The notes beneath the pieces are model-generated. The model worked only from the letters and a program-made list of their open reading frames with translations. It was not told the DNA's origin and ran no database searches. 64,000 nt of DNA from CALLPQ01 sp039819545 (lineage in GTDB: Bacteria > Pseudomonadota > Alphaproteobacteria > Caulobacterales > Parvularculaceae). Both the position numbers and the translations under genes were made by a program. Each line of letters begins with the position of its first letter. The first letter of the stretch is position 1. Positions 51,702-59,858 of this stretch are shown here, in pieces. The stretch lies in NCBI GenBank assembly GCA_039819545.1, contig JBCBRS010000012.1:40192-104191 (forward strand), in the 5' to 3' direction.

Positions 51702-52688
51702 GTGACCGTGTTGATTACCGGCAGTTCCGGCCATCTGGGGGAGGCGCTTGCCCGCACCTGTGAAGCGCAGGGCAGAGCCTGGCGCGGCATTGATGTTCGG
51801 GCCGATGACTATACTCATGCGGTGGGCTCCATCACGGACTGCGATTTTGTGCGTGAGGCCATGTGCGGTGTAGAGACCGTCTTCCACACGGCAACCTTGC
51901 ACAAACCTCATATAGTCACGCACACGCGGCAAGCTTTTGTGGATGTGAATATCAGCGGTACACTGACGCTTTTAGAGGCTGCGGTGGCCGCGGCGGTGCG
52001 TGCCTTTGTGTTTACCAGTACAACCAGCACGTTTGGCTACGCCATGCACCCTGCACCCGGCGGTCCGGCGGTGTGGGTTGACGAGACGCTATCCCCGATC
52101 CCCAAAAATATTTACGGCATTACCAAGCTTGCGGCAGAAGAAATGTGCGCGCTCATTGCCCGGAAGCATCACTTGGGGTGCATCATCCTGCGGGTTTCGC
52201 GCTTCTTCCCCGAAGACGATGATCAGGCATCGGTGCGCACGCAATTCAGTAACGACAACGTCAAAGTGATTGAGCTGTTAAATCGGCGGGCAGATTTAGC
52301 TGATATGGTCAGCGCGCACTTTTGTGCCGCCCAAAAGGCGCCAACGCTTGGCTTTGACCGGTTTGTGATCAGCGCGCCAAGCCCGTTTTCGCACGATGAT
52401 CTGACGGCCCTGCGCACCGATGCGGCGGCGGTAATTGAGGATTATCATCCGTGTAAGGATGTGATGGCTGATCGCGAGTGGTCATTGCCGCAAACGCTGG
52501 ACCGGGTTTACAGCTCGGCCCGGGCGCAAGCCCACCTTGATTGGGTGCCCCGCTATACTTTTGGTGCAGCACTCGACGCCTTGCGCCGGGATCAGTCCCC
52601 CTTCAGTGACGTGTCGCGCGCAGTGGGCGCCAAAGGCTATCATGAGGAGATGTTTGACGATGGTCCTTTCCCTGTGGAGCCAGATTGA
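51702..52688 (+). CDS. NAD-dependent epimerase/dehydratase (SDR)
   Basis: The 328-residue product is an extended SDR: TVLITGSSGHLGEALARTC (about 2-20), VFHTATLHKPHIV (about 60-72), FVFTSTTSTFGYAM (about 105-118), the catalytic IYGITKLAAEE (Y-x3-K intact; about 138-148) and ILRVSRFFPEDD (about 164-175). AAGGAGG precedes GTG 51702, one of the strongest ribosome sites here. Twelve bases after the DUF1365 stop, it is the third gene of the ECF-driven operon. Substrate is unknown. Confidence 0.84.
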   Translation: MTVLITGSSGHLGEALARTCEAQGRAWRGIDVRADDYTHAVGSITDCDFVREAMCGVETVFHTATLHKPHIVTHTRQAFVDVNISGTLTLLEAAVAAAVRAFVFTSTTSTFGYAMHPAPGGPAVWVDETLSPIPKNIYGITKLAAEEMCALIARKHHLGCIILRVSRFFPEDDDQASVRTQFSNDNVKVIELLNRRADLADMVSAHFCAAQKAPTLGFDRFVISAPSPFSHDDLTALRTDAAAVIEDYHPCKDVMADREWSLPQTLDRVYSSARAQAHLDWVPRYTFGAALDALRRDQSPFSDVSRAVGAKGYHEEMFDDGPFPVEPD

Positions 52689-52719
52689 GGGGGCTTGTCA
52701 TAGGATCGCAGAGTACGGC

Positions 52720-52820
52720 GACAGTCCCCGGGACTTCGCCCAGGCATACCGAACTCTTGAAACCATTTTCCGTATCCCGGGTGTCCCTTGAAAATCACTG
52801 CTCACCCGGGTCTGGCAATT
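52720..52820. repeat. Diverged copies of the CCCGGG repeat family
   Basis: AGTCCCCGGGACTTCGCCC (about 52722), GTATCCCGGGTGTCCC (about 52773) and TCACCCGGGTCTGG (about 52802) echo the repeat modules elsewhere. They lie in the 221-bp gap before scoA and could also act as terminator-like hairpins. No gene is seen in this gap. Confidence 0.55.
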
Positions 52821-52909
52821 GGGTCTTGCTATTTCGCAGAGCCGGTCAAATAACCTTATTCGATAACCATAATGCCCGATAAGGGCTTTCTGGCCGGGAA
52901 GGACTTGCC

Positions 52910-53614
52910 ATGGATAAACTCTACGCCAATGCGGCGGCGGCCCTCGACGGGCTCACCCGGGACGGTATGACCGTCATGTCGGGCGGGTTCGGTCTTTGCG
53001 GGATTGCTGAAACGCTGATCATTGCGCTGCGCGATAGCGGTGCCAAGAACCTGACAGTGATTTCCAACAATGCTGGTGTCGATGACTGGGGCCTGGGCCT
53101 TCTTCTCCAGACCCGGCAGATCAAAAAAATGATTTCGTCCTATGTGGGTGAGAACAAAGAATTCGAGCGTCAATATCTGGCCGATGAGCTTGAGCTTGAG
53201 TTCAACCCGCAAGGCACGCTCGCCGAGCGCTGCCGCGCGGGCGGCGCGGGTATCCCCGGTTTTTATACCAAGACGGGTGTGGGCACGCTGATTGCCGAGG
53301 GTAAAGAGCATAAAGAGTTTGATGGCGAAACCTATATTCTCGAAACTGGTCTGACCGCTGATCTGTCGCTGGTGCGCGCCTGGAAGGGTGACGCCGAAGG
53401 CAATCTTGTTTTTCGGAAGACCGCGCGCAATTTTAACCCAATGATGGCAACTGCCGGGCGGGTAACAGTTGCGGAGGTTGAGGAGATCGTATCGGTTGGT
53501 GATCTTGACCCTGATCAAATTCATACACCGGGTATCTTCGTCCAGCGTCTGATCCAGGCGGATCAGGAAAAACGCATAGAAAACCGCACAGTTCGTGAAA
53601 GGGAGGCATCCTGA
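52910..53614 (+). CDS. scoA: 3-oxoacid CoA-transferase subunit A
   Basis: ScoA with ScoB moves CoA from succinyl-CoA to acetoacetate, opening ketone-body (and polyhydroxybutyrate-derived) catabolism. The 234-residue product has MTVMSGGFGLCGIAETLIIAL (CoA-binding glycine loop; about 20-40), VISNNAGVDDWGLG (about 50-63), SSYVGENKEFERQYLADELELEFNPQGTLAERCRAGGAGIPGFYT (about 79-123) and EADLSLVRAWKGD-like strand near 155. It is tightly coupled to scoB, whose ATG overlaps its TGA. Confidence 0.94.
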   Translation: MDKLYANAAAALDGLTRDGMTVMSGGFGLCGIAETLIIALRDSGAKNLTVISNNAGVDDWGLGLLLQTRQIKKMISSYVGENKEFERQYLADELELEFNPQGTLAERCRAGGAGIPGFYTKTGVGTLIAEGKEHKEFDGETYILETGLTADLSLVRAWKGDAEGNLVFRKTARNFNPMMATAGRVTVAEVEEIVSVGDLDPDQIHTPGIFVQRLIQADQEKRIENRTVREREAS

Positions 53615-54261
53615 TGGCATGGGATCGTAACCAGATGGCGCAGCGCGCGGCGCGTGAATTGCGCGATGGCTATTATGTCAATCTTGGCATCGGGATCCCG
53701 ACCCTGGTGGCCAATTACATCCCGGATGGCATGGACGTGACCTTGCAATCGGAAAACGGTATGCTGGGGATGGGCCCGTTTCCGTTTGACGACGAGGTGG
53801 ATGCCGATCTGATCAATGCGGGCAAACAGACCATTACCGAGCTTGATCGCACGTCATATTTTTCTTCCGCCGATAGCTTTGCAATGATCCGTGGGGGGCA
53901 TATCGACCTTTCGATCCTTGGCGCCATGGAGGTTGCCCAGAACGGCGATCTCGCCAACTGGATGATCCCGGGTAAGATGGTCAAAGGCATGGGCGGGGCG
54001 ATGGATCTCGTTGCGGGCGTTAAAAAAGTTGTGGTGGTGATGGACCACACATCAAAATCGGGCGCACCAAAACTGCTGCAAAGCTGCTCACTGCCGCTCA
54101 CCGGGCAGGGCATTGTCGATCTTATCATCACCAATCTGGGCGTTTTCGCCTGCGATAAAAGAGCCGGCGGTTTGCAACTCGTGGAGTTGGCCGACGATGT
54201 CACGGTGGAGGCGGTGCGCGATGGAACCGAAGCCGCGTTCTACGTTGCCTTGGCCGCATAA
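53614..54261 (+). CDS. scoB: 3-oxoacid CoA-transferase subunit B
   Basis: The 215-residue beta subunit carries YYVNLGIGIPTLVANYIP (about 19-36) and the catalytic glutamate in LQSENGMLGMGPFP (about 46-59), then MIRGGHIDLSILGAMEVAQNGDLANWMIPGKMVKGMGGAMDLV (about 92-134). GGGAGG precedes ATG 53614, which overlaps the scoA stop. Together with aceA and the acyl-CoA dehydrogenase it points to growth on fatty acid or acetoacetate carbon. Confidence 0.95.
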   Translation: MAWDRNQMAQRAARELRDGYYVNLGIGIPTLVANYIPDGMDVTLQSENGMLGMGPFPFDDEVDADLINAGKQTITELDRTSYFSSADSFAMIRGGHIDLSILGAMEVAQNGDLANWMIPGKMVKGMGGAMDLVAGVKKVVVVMDHTSKSGAPKLLQSCSLPLTGQGIVDLIITNLGVFACDKRAGGLQLVELADDVTVEAVRDGTEAAFYVALAA

Positions 54262-54803
54262 GCGGTCGCTCTCTGGGCGAAAGCCCGGCGCACCTGTAAA
54301 AGTAATAAAGCCCGACCTGATTATCGCGGACGCGATGCTCAGATCGGGCTAACTCTCCCCCGGTTTCAGCGCTTATCGAACAATCGATAAGTCCCCCGCC
54401 TTTGACACCCGGCGCGGCAGACGCTCCCATGGGCTTGGGGAGAAAGGCATCCCCTAAGTGGGGGAGAAAAACTCCCCAATATCCTCAAAAGTGGTTTTTT
54501 TTCATTTATTTCGAGATTTCAAGCCGTTCGGTCCCCCCGCAAGGGGCAAGCGTTTGCGCCATGCGCGCCTTTGGCGGGCGGGGTAACAGCAAAAGGTGAT
54601 TGACCAGTAGGGCCGGGTTAACGCACAATCCCGCGAATAGGGGAGAGAGGGGCCATTTTCGCAGCGTTTTGCCTGGGTAAATCGGGCCTTCTGATCGTGG
54701 ACTTTTGGATGGTGCTGGCGGCGTGCGCGCAATCGCCTGCGCAGACCATGCCTTATGCGGGACCAGGGATCATTCCGCTTCGATGATCGGGTAACGACAC
54801 CGA
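54262..54803. other. Intergenic region with two palindromes before the LuxR gene
   Basis: No convincing gene lies here. At 54309-54350 is a 42-base compound hairpin: AGCCCGACCTGA / TCAGATCGGGCT (one mismatch) around ATCGCG-GA-CGCGAT. At 54372-54391 CTTATCGA / TCGATAAG, spaced by four bases, forms a palindrome suited to a dimeric regulator. Around 54440-54485 short G- and C-runs (GGGGAG, CCCCT, CTCCCC) alternate. The rest shows no pattern I can name. Confidence 0.55.
54309..54350 (+). terminator. Compound hairpin after scoB
   Basis: The 12-bp outer stem with a single mismatch, a 2x2 internal loop and a perfect 6-bp inner stem lie 48 bp after the scoB stop. No T-run follows, so it may stabilise the mRNA 3' end or act with Rho rather than as an intrinsic terminator. 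Confidence 0.5.
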
Positions 54804-55922
54804 ATGTCAGCCGAACTCAAATCTCATCTTATGATGGCGTCGGTCGATTTCTCGCGCCTGCAGGCTTTTGTGCAGAATCTGCGATTGAAGACCGGGGCTG
54901 ATGGCGCTCTTTTTCGCTATCTTGATTATAAAGACTGGACCTATCCAATCACGATTGATTGCGGGTCTGGGCTTTTTTCCAAACGGTTCTTCAATGAATA
55001 TGACGGCGGGTGGGGGCTCAACGATCCCCATATCCGGGTCGGCGTAAACCGTCAGTTGCCTGACGGCCATATCTATATCTGTAGCGAACACTACTCGGCT
55101 GAACACCGCAAAACCGATCCGTATTTTTCAGAATTTCTGCCCAGTCACGACATCAAATGGATGGGCGGATATCTGACGCATATTGATAATCAGTATGCAG
55201 CTGGTTTTGCGGTCGTGCGCCGCGCCGATAAATCGGCGTTTGGGGATACCGAAAAGGAGTTGATGCAACCACTCCTCAGTGTGCTTGATGATTCGGTGCG
55301 TATGTTGATGCAGGGCCAGCGGATGAAGCTGATCCAGCGCGGTCTTGAACTGGCGCTGGAGCGGCGTACCGATTTTGCCATGTGTATTGACGCGCAGGGC
55401 CGGGTTCTGTGGCAAAGCGCCAGTGCAAAAAAGACCACCGACGCCATGAAATCCTTGCGCGTTATCGAAGACAAAATCGTATCGCGCTCCAAAGAGGGGG
55501 AAGCCGCGCTTAACGAAATCATGGAGATGGCGCGATCCTCCGACGATATGGGCGTGAAGGTGACCGTGGAAAAGGTTGATGGCGAATCAACCCCGTTCTT
55601 GTGTGTGCCCGTGCGGGCGGAAACCGGACGGCTCGGTGAGTCTGGTCTCGGTGCCTGTGTGCTTTTGGGTGAGGGCAATGTGAGCAAAGCCGCAAGCCCC
55701 GTCGCGATGACCGGTGACATCAATAGCCTGACGAAAACGGAGCTTCTGATTTGTGAACATGCAGCGCGCGGGCTTTCGGCACCGCGCATTGCCGATGCCA
55801 TGGGGGTTCAGCCCTCCACCGTGCGCACGCACCTCAAGCATGTTCACCGCAAGCTCAAGATCAGCAATCGCTCAGAGCTGGTGGCCATGTTCCTCGGCTC
55901 GGTCAAAGATCAGGACGGCTGA
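54804..55922 (+). CDS. LuxR-family transcriptional regulator
   Basis: The 372-residue product ends in a LuxR helix-turn-helix (LTKTELLICEHAARGLSAPRIADAMGVQPSTVRTHLKHVHRKLKISNRSELVAMF, about 309-364). The first 170 residues, with TYPITIDCGSGLFSKRFFNEYDGGWGLNDPHIRVG and DIKWMGGYLTHIDNQYAAGFAVVRRADKSAFGDTEKELMQPLLS, look like a GAF/PAS-type sensor. A second sensor-like region with AMCIDAQGRVLWQSASAKK lies near 190-210. No autoinducer synthase is nearby, so the ligand is unknown. A 20-base palindrome lies about 410 bp upstream. ATG 54804; ATG 54831 is an alternative. Confidence 0.85.
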   Translation: MSAELKSHLMMASVDFSRLQAFVQNLRLKTGADGALFRYLDYKDWTYPITIDCGSGLFSKRFFNEYDGGWGLNDPHIRVGVNRQLPDGHIYICSEHYSAEHRKTDPYFSEFLPSHDIKWMGGYLTHIDNQYAAGFAVVRRADKSAFGDTEKELMQPLLSVLDDSVRMLMQGQRMKLIQRGLELALERRTDFAMCIDAQGRVLWQSASAKKTTDAMKSLRVIEDKIVSRSKEGEAALNEIMEMARSSDDMGVKVTVEKVDGESTPFLCVPVRAETGRLGESGLGACVLLGEGNVSKAASPVAMTGDINSLTKTELLICEHAARGLSAPRIADAMGVQPSTVRTHLKHVHRKLKISNRSELVAMFLGSVKDQDG

Positions 55923-55999
55923 TCGGCGCCCGGTCGCGAAGGCGAAAACGCGCGCAGGTTTGGACAAACGGCCACAACCTCGGTAGGAAGACGGCCTTT

Positions 56000-56039
56000 C
56001 CCGCGCTGCGTGATCGCGCGCGGGCCGCGTTCCTTTTTT
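56000..56039 (+). terminator. Possible terminator between the LuxR gene and purL
   Basis: CCCGCGC (56000-56006) pairs with GCGCGGG (56018-56024), extended by CGG/CCG, and six T residues follow at 56034-56039 after a 9-base gap. The spacing from stem to T-run is longer than ideal. It lies 24 bp before the purL start. Confidence 0.4.
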
Positions 56040-56062
56040 GACCCCATCACCGAGTGCTTCCA

Positions 56063-58975
56063 ATGTCCGAGCCTTCTCCCGCTTCCAACCCTGCCGGGCC
56101 CCATGATGACGCGGTTGTCGCGCAGCATGGTCTGAGCCGCGAAGACTATGCTGACATCGAAAAGCAACTGGGCCGGGCGCCCAATCTTGTGGAGCTTGGC
56201 ATTTTCTCCGTGATGTGGTCGGAGCATTGTTCCTACAAATCTTCGCGGCGGCATCTGAAAACGCTGCCCACAACCGCGCCGTGGGTCATATGCGGGCCGG
56301 GCGAAAATGCCGGTGTCATCGACATTGGTATGGAGGAGGGTGAGGAGGCTCTTGCTGCCATCTTCAAGATGGAAAGCCACAACCACCCCAGTTTTATTGA
56401 GCCCTATCAGGGTGCGGCAACAGGCGTTGGCGGCATCATGCGCGATGTGTTCACCATGGGCGCGCGCCCGGTGGCCAATCTCAACGCCTTGCGGTTCGGT
56501 GCCATTGATCATCCAAAGACGGCGCATCTTGTCCGCGGTGTGGTGGCCGGTATTGGCGGTTATGGCAATTGCATGGGCGTGCCAACTGTCGGGGGGGAAA
56601 CCAATTTTGACCCTGGCTATAACGGAAATATCCTCGTTAATGCCATGACCGTGGGCATCGCGCCAAAGCACAAGATTTTTTATTCAACCGCCAGAGGCGC
56701 GGGCAACCCCGTTGTCTATGTCGGCGCAAAAACTGGCCGCGACGGCATCCATGGGGCAACCATGGCGTCAGCGGAATTCGATGATGCGTCGGCGGAAAAA
56801 AGACCGACGGTTCAGGTTGGTGATCCGTTTACGGAAAAACTCCTGCTAGAGGCATGCCTGGAACTCATGGCATCCGACGCGATCATTGCCATTCAGGATA
56901 TGGGGGCGGCAGGCCTAACGTCCTCGTCGGTGGAGATGGCGGCAAAGGGCGCCGAAGCGGGCGAGGGCGGCTTCGATCTCAATCTCGATAGTGTGCCCCA
57001 GCGCGAAACCCATATGACCGCCTATGAGATGATGCTGTCGGAAAGCCAGGAGCGCATGCTAATGGTGCTCAAGCCCGGCCGTGAAGACGATGCGCGCGCG
57101 ATCTTTGAAAAATGGGGGGTCGACTTTGCGGTGATCGGCGAGACAACCGATACGGGACGATTGCGTATTTATCACCATGGTGATCTGCAAGCGGATCTTC
57201 CCGTGGGGCCGCTCGCCGATGCCGCGCCCAACTATGACCGGCCTAGCGCCCCCGCCCCCGCCCCCGAACCCCTTGGCGCCCTTACCCGCGCGCAAACCGA
57301 AATCCTGATTACGCTTACCCCCCACGCGGGCGCCCAGCTGCCGCCGGAAACGCTGGTCACAACGCTCCGCGATGAACAGTTTACCCCGCTCGGCCCGGTG
57401 GCCAGCCTCGGCTGGCGGCGAAGCGGTGCAACCGGGACGCGGACCGAAACCAGTGCAATCGAGATTTATGCGGTTGTCGATGGGCCCGATGTGGGCACGA
57501 CGATGCTGCAAGCAGCGCTCGACAATATGCAAAACGCCAGCGTGATAACGGGCTATACGCTGGAAAGCGAAACGCACGCGTTTGATCTGGCGGACCAGCC
57601 GGGGGGCATGCCGCTCCTCACCGCGCTTGCACAAATGATGGCGGACCCGGCCTTGTGTTCACGTCGCTGGATATGGGAGCAGTATGACCACACCGTCATG
57701 GGCGATACGGTGGTGCAACCGGGCGGTGATGCGGCGCTTGTGCGTGTGCACGGATCAAAGCGCGGCCTTGCGATGACCACCGATGTGACACCGCGTTATG
57801 TGCAGGCCGACCCGCGTGAGGGCGCGCGCCAAGCGGTTGCAGAAACCTACCGCAATATTTGCGCGGTGGGCGCAAGCCCGTTGGCCATCACCAACTGTCT
57901 GAACTTTGGGAACCCTGAACGCCCCGAGATCATGGCCCAGTTTGTGGGCGCAATCGCCGGTATGCGCGAGGCGTGTGAGGCGCTGGATTACCCGGTCGTC
58001 TCCGGTAATGTGTCGCTTTATAATGAGACCAATGGTCAAGCAATCCCGCCAACACCGGCGATTGGCGGCGTTGGTGTTATCCCCGATGTGGCAAAGGCCG
58101 TGCGTGTGGGCGGCGCCATTGCCGGTGAGGAATTGATCCTTGTGGGGATGAGCCGGGGTTGGCTTGGCCAGTCGCTCTATCTCAACCTCTTGTTCGATCT
58201 TGCCGAAGGCCCGCCGCCGCCCGTTGACCTCGCCGCAGAGAGGGCCCATGGTGAATTTATCCGTAAGCTGATCGATGATAACCTGATCACCGCCTGCCAC
58301 GATGTCTCCGACGGTGGGACGCTTGTTGCGGCGGCAGAGATGGCGCTTGCCTGCGGGGAGGGGCTGGAGTTGAACACGCCGGTGAAAACCGGACGGGCAG
58401 CCTTCTGGTTCGGGGAAGATCAGGGTCGGTATCTCGTCGCTGCTGCCCCCGGTGTTGCGGACACGGTGCTGTTAAAGGCGGCCATGGCGGGCGTACAGGC
58501 AAGCCGGATTGGCCGGTTTGGCGGTCGCGACATTCGCCTTGACCCCCACATCGCCAAGCAGCCCGCGCCCAAGACCCGCGCGAACCCGGTTAAGCCCCGC
58601 GGTCCTGCAGGCCAGCCGCATACGCCGGATATCCTCTCGCTTCAGGCGCTTGATAATCTCTGGCAATCAACCTTGCCGTCCTCTATGGACATGCCCGGCC
58701 CAGCGACGGCCACGACACATCCGGATCAGGAGACCACACCCATGCCCATGGCCGCCAATGATATTAAATCCATGATCCTTGAGGCGTTACCCGACGCAGC
58801 GGTGGAGATTGAAGACCTCGCCGGTGATGGCGACCATTACCGAGCCCGCATTGTCTCCGCTGCGTTCGCGGGTAAATCCCGGGTGCAACAGCATCAACTG
58901 GTTTACCGGGCCTTGAAAGGCAAAATGGGCGGCGAACTCCACGCACTGGCGCTGGAGACCGCTGCGCCGGAATAG
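56063..58975 (+). CDS. purL: Phosphoribosylformylglycinamidine synthase II with internal insert and fused BolA domain
   Basis: PurL makes FGAM in purine synthesis. The 970-residue frame contains the whole enzyme: MWSEHCSYKSSRRHLK (about 49-64), ESHNHPSFIEPYQGAATGVGG (about 99-119), NLNALRFGAIDHP, MGAAGLTSSSVEMAAKG, WIWEQYDHTVMGDTVVQPGG (about 531-550), CLNFGNPERPE and ACHDVSDGGTLVAAAEMAL. Two additions are unusual. About 120 residues are inserted between the halves (about 395-515). After LSLQALDNLWQ no stop occurs and the frame continues into a complete BolA domain (NDIKSMILEALPDAAVEIED to GGELHALALETAAPE, about 897-970). A ribosome site AGGAG precedes ATG 58742 at the BolA start. Start ATG 56063. 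Confidence 0.9.
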   Translation: MSEPSPASNPAGPHDDAVVAQHGLSREDYADIEKQLGRAPNLVELGIFSVMWSEHCSYKSSRRHLKTLPTTAPWVICGPGENAGVIDIGMEEGEEALAAIFKMESHNHPSFIEPYQGAATGVGGIMRDVFTMGARPVANLNALRFGAIDHPKTAHLVRGVVAGIGGYGNCMGVPTVGGETNFDPGYNGNILVNAMTVGIAPKHKIFYSTARGAGNPVVYVGAKTGRDGIHGATMASAEFDDASAEKRPTVQVGDPFTEKLLLEACLELMASDAIIAIQDMGAAGLTSSSVEMAAKGAEAGEGGFDLNLDSVPQRETHMTAYEMMLSESQERMLMVLKPGREDDARAIFEKWGVDFAVIGETTDTGRLRIYHHGDLQADLPVGPLADAAPNYDRPSAPAPAPEPLGALTRAQTEILITLTPHAGAQLPPETLVTTLRDEQFTPLGPVASLGWRRSGATGTRTETSAIEIYAVVDGPDVGTTMLQAALDNMQNASVITGYTLESETHAFDLADQPGGMPLLTALAQMMADPALCSRRWIWEQYDHTVMGDTVVQPGGDAALVRVHGSKRGLAMTTDVTPRYVQADPREGARQAVAETYRNICAVGASPLAITNCLNFGNPERPEIMAQFVGAIAGMREACEALDYPVVSGNVSLYNETNGQAIPPTPAIGGVGVIPDVAKAVRVGGAIAGEELILVGMSRGWLGQSLYLNLLFDLAEGPPPPVDLAAERAHGEFIRKLIDDNLITACHDVSDGGTLVAAAEMALACGEGLELNTPVKTGRAAFWFGEDQGRYLVAAAPGVADTVLLKAAMAGVQASRIGRFGGRDIRLDPHIAKQPAPKTRANPVKPRGPAGQPHTPDILSLQALDNLWQSTLPSSMDMPGPATATTHPDQETTPMPMAANDIKSMILEALPDAAVEIEDLAGDGDHYRARIVSAAFAGKSRVQQHQLVYRALKGKMGGELHALALETAAPE
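58742..58975 (+). CDS. bolA: BolA-family protein, possible internal start within the purL frame
   Basis: The last 77 codons of the purL frame encode a full-length BolA domain with the class-II fold pattern (helix NDIKSMILEALPDAAVEIEDLAGDGDHYRARIVSAAFAGKSRVQQHQLVYRALKGKMGGELHALALE) including the conserved HxxVY-type HQLVYRAL. BolA proteins bind Fe-S clusters with monothiol glutaredoxins; a bolA gene after purL is common in alphaproteobacteria. AGGAG at 58728-58732 and ATG at 58742 (or 58748) suggest that free BolA is also made. No glutaredoxin gene follows in the next kilobase. This entry overlaps purL in the same frame. Confidence 0.65.
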   Translation: MPMAANDIKSMILEALPDAAVEIEDLAGDGDHYRARIVSAAFAGKSRVQQHQLVYRALKGKMGGELHALALETAAPE

Positions 58976-59036
58976 AGCGCGTTCACAAAAAGTGTCGTCA
59001 CGGTTTTTGGGTTCGAACGCGCGACCACTCAAGAAT

Positions 59037-59074
59037 CTAGACTGCGTTTCCGATTCAAAAAAAACGCAGTCTAG
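59037..59074. other. 13-bp perfect hairpin after purL-bolA
   Basis: CTAGACTGCGTTT (59037-59049) and AAACGCAGTCTAG (59062-59074) form a perfect 13-bp stem with a 12-base loop rich in A. T-runs do not follow on either strand in the usual place. It lies in the 231-bp gap between purL-bolA and the convergent acetyltransferase. It could be a terminator for either or a relic of a mobile end. Confidence 0.6.
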
Positions 59075-59206
59075 TCGGTATGCTGATAGTAAATATTGTG
59101 TTGGCAACCTCACCCCCCAACCCTCAAAGAGAGGAGACTGCAGAAGCGGTCGTCCGAAAGGGGCGTTAGGGCACAAATATCTTCAGCCCTGAAGCGGTAC
59201 CGCGCG

Positions 59207-59752
59207 TCACGGTTGGGGCGACCGCGTCGTCACGCGGTGAAACGCATGTGAGCAAGCCGTAAATCCCGCTTTTTCAAATAGCGCTTCGGAGGCGGTATTG
59301 CCACGCCAGACCTGCGCAACAGTCAGGCAGCCGGGTTTGGTATCGGTGAGGGTCACCAGCCGGGTAAGGAGCGCTTTGGCGATACCGCGCCCGCGTTGAT
59401 CCGCCGCCACAGCAATATCATCCACATAGCATGACCATCGATCTGCGCCGAAAAAGATATCGCTCGACTGGCGCCATTGAAAAAGCAGATAGCCCCCGGT
59501 CTGACCTTCGTCCTGCCAAACCCAGGCAAAATGCGTGCGGGTGCGGAACGGGTTTCTCGGTTTAAGATAATTGCGCAGATAGCCCACAATAGCAGAGCGG
59601 TTCGTGGGCGCACAAAATATCTCTGGAAACCGGTGATGGTGCTCATCCTGCCCGGCAATAAAAATATCCCCCAAGGCGGGTAAATCATTGCCGGTTGCTT
59701 CACGGATGGGGTCTGTTCTCACCAACGCCGTAGTCGCCATCGCGCTTTGCAT
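59207..59752 (-). CDS. GNAT-family N-acetyltransferase
   Basis: The 181-residue product carries the GNAT acetyl-CoA site VDDIAVAADQRGRGIAKALLTRLV (Q/R-x-x-G-x-G/A; about 105-128) and VWRGNTASEALFEKAGF (about 145-161), with an N-terminal IREATGNDLPALGDIFIAG. Substrate unknown. AAGGGA lies seven bases before ATG 59752, favouring it over ATG 59758. The frame extends 70 more codons without family resemblance and overlaps the divergent gene. Confidence 0.82.
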   Translation of the reverse strand: MQSAMATTALVRTDPIREATGNDLPALGDIFIAGQDEHHHRFPEIFCAPTNRSAIVGYLRNYLKPRNPFRTRTHFAWVWQDEGQTGGYLLFQWRQSSDIFFGADRWSCYVDDIAVAADQRGRGIAKALLTRLVTLTDTKPGCLTVAQVWRGNTASEALFEKAGFTACSHAFHRVTTRSPQP

Positions 59753-59858
59753 AGTCATTCCCTTGTCGGCGCGCGGTGGCCCGCTCGGCGCTTGATTTCC
59801 CCGGGCGCGCCCCGCACAGTCAGGCCATGGGGGCGAAGCGTAAAGGGCGATCGCGGGG

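Noticed and set aside
59000..59020. GGGTTCGAA word resembling a tRNA T-loop
   Set aside because: No cloverleaf arms or acceptor stem could be built around it; a similar word near 9176 also fails.
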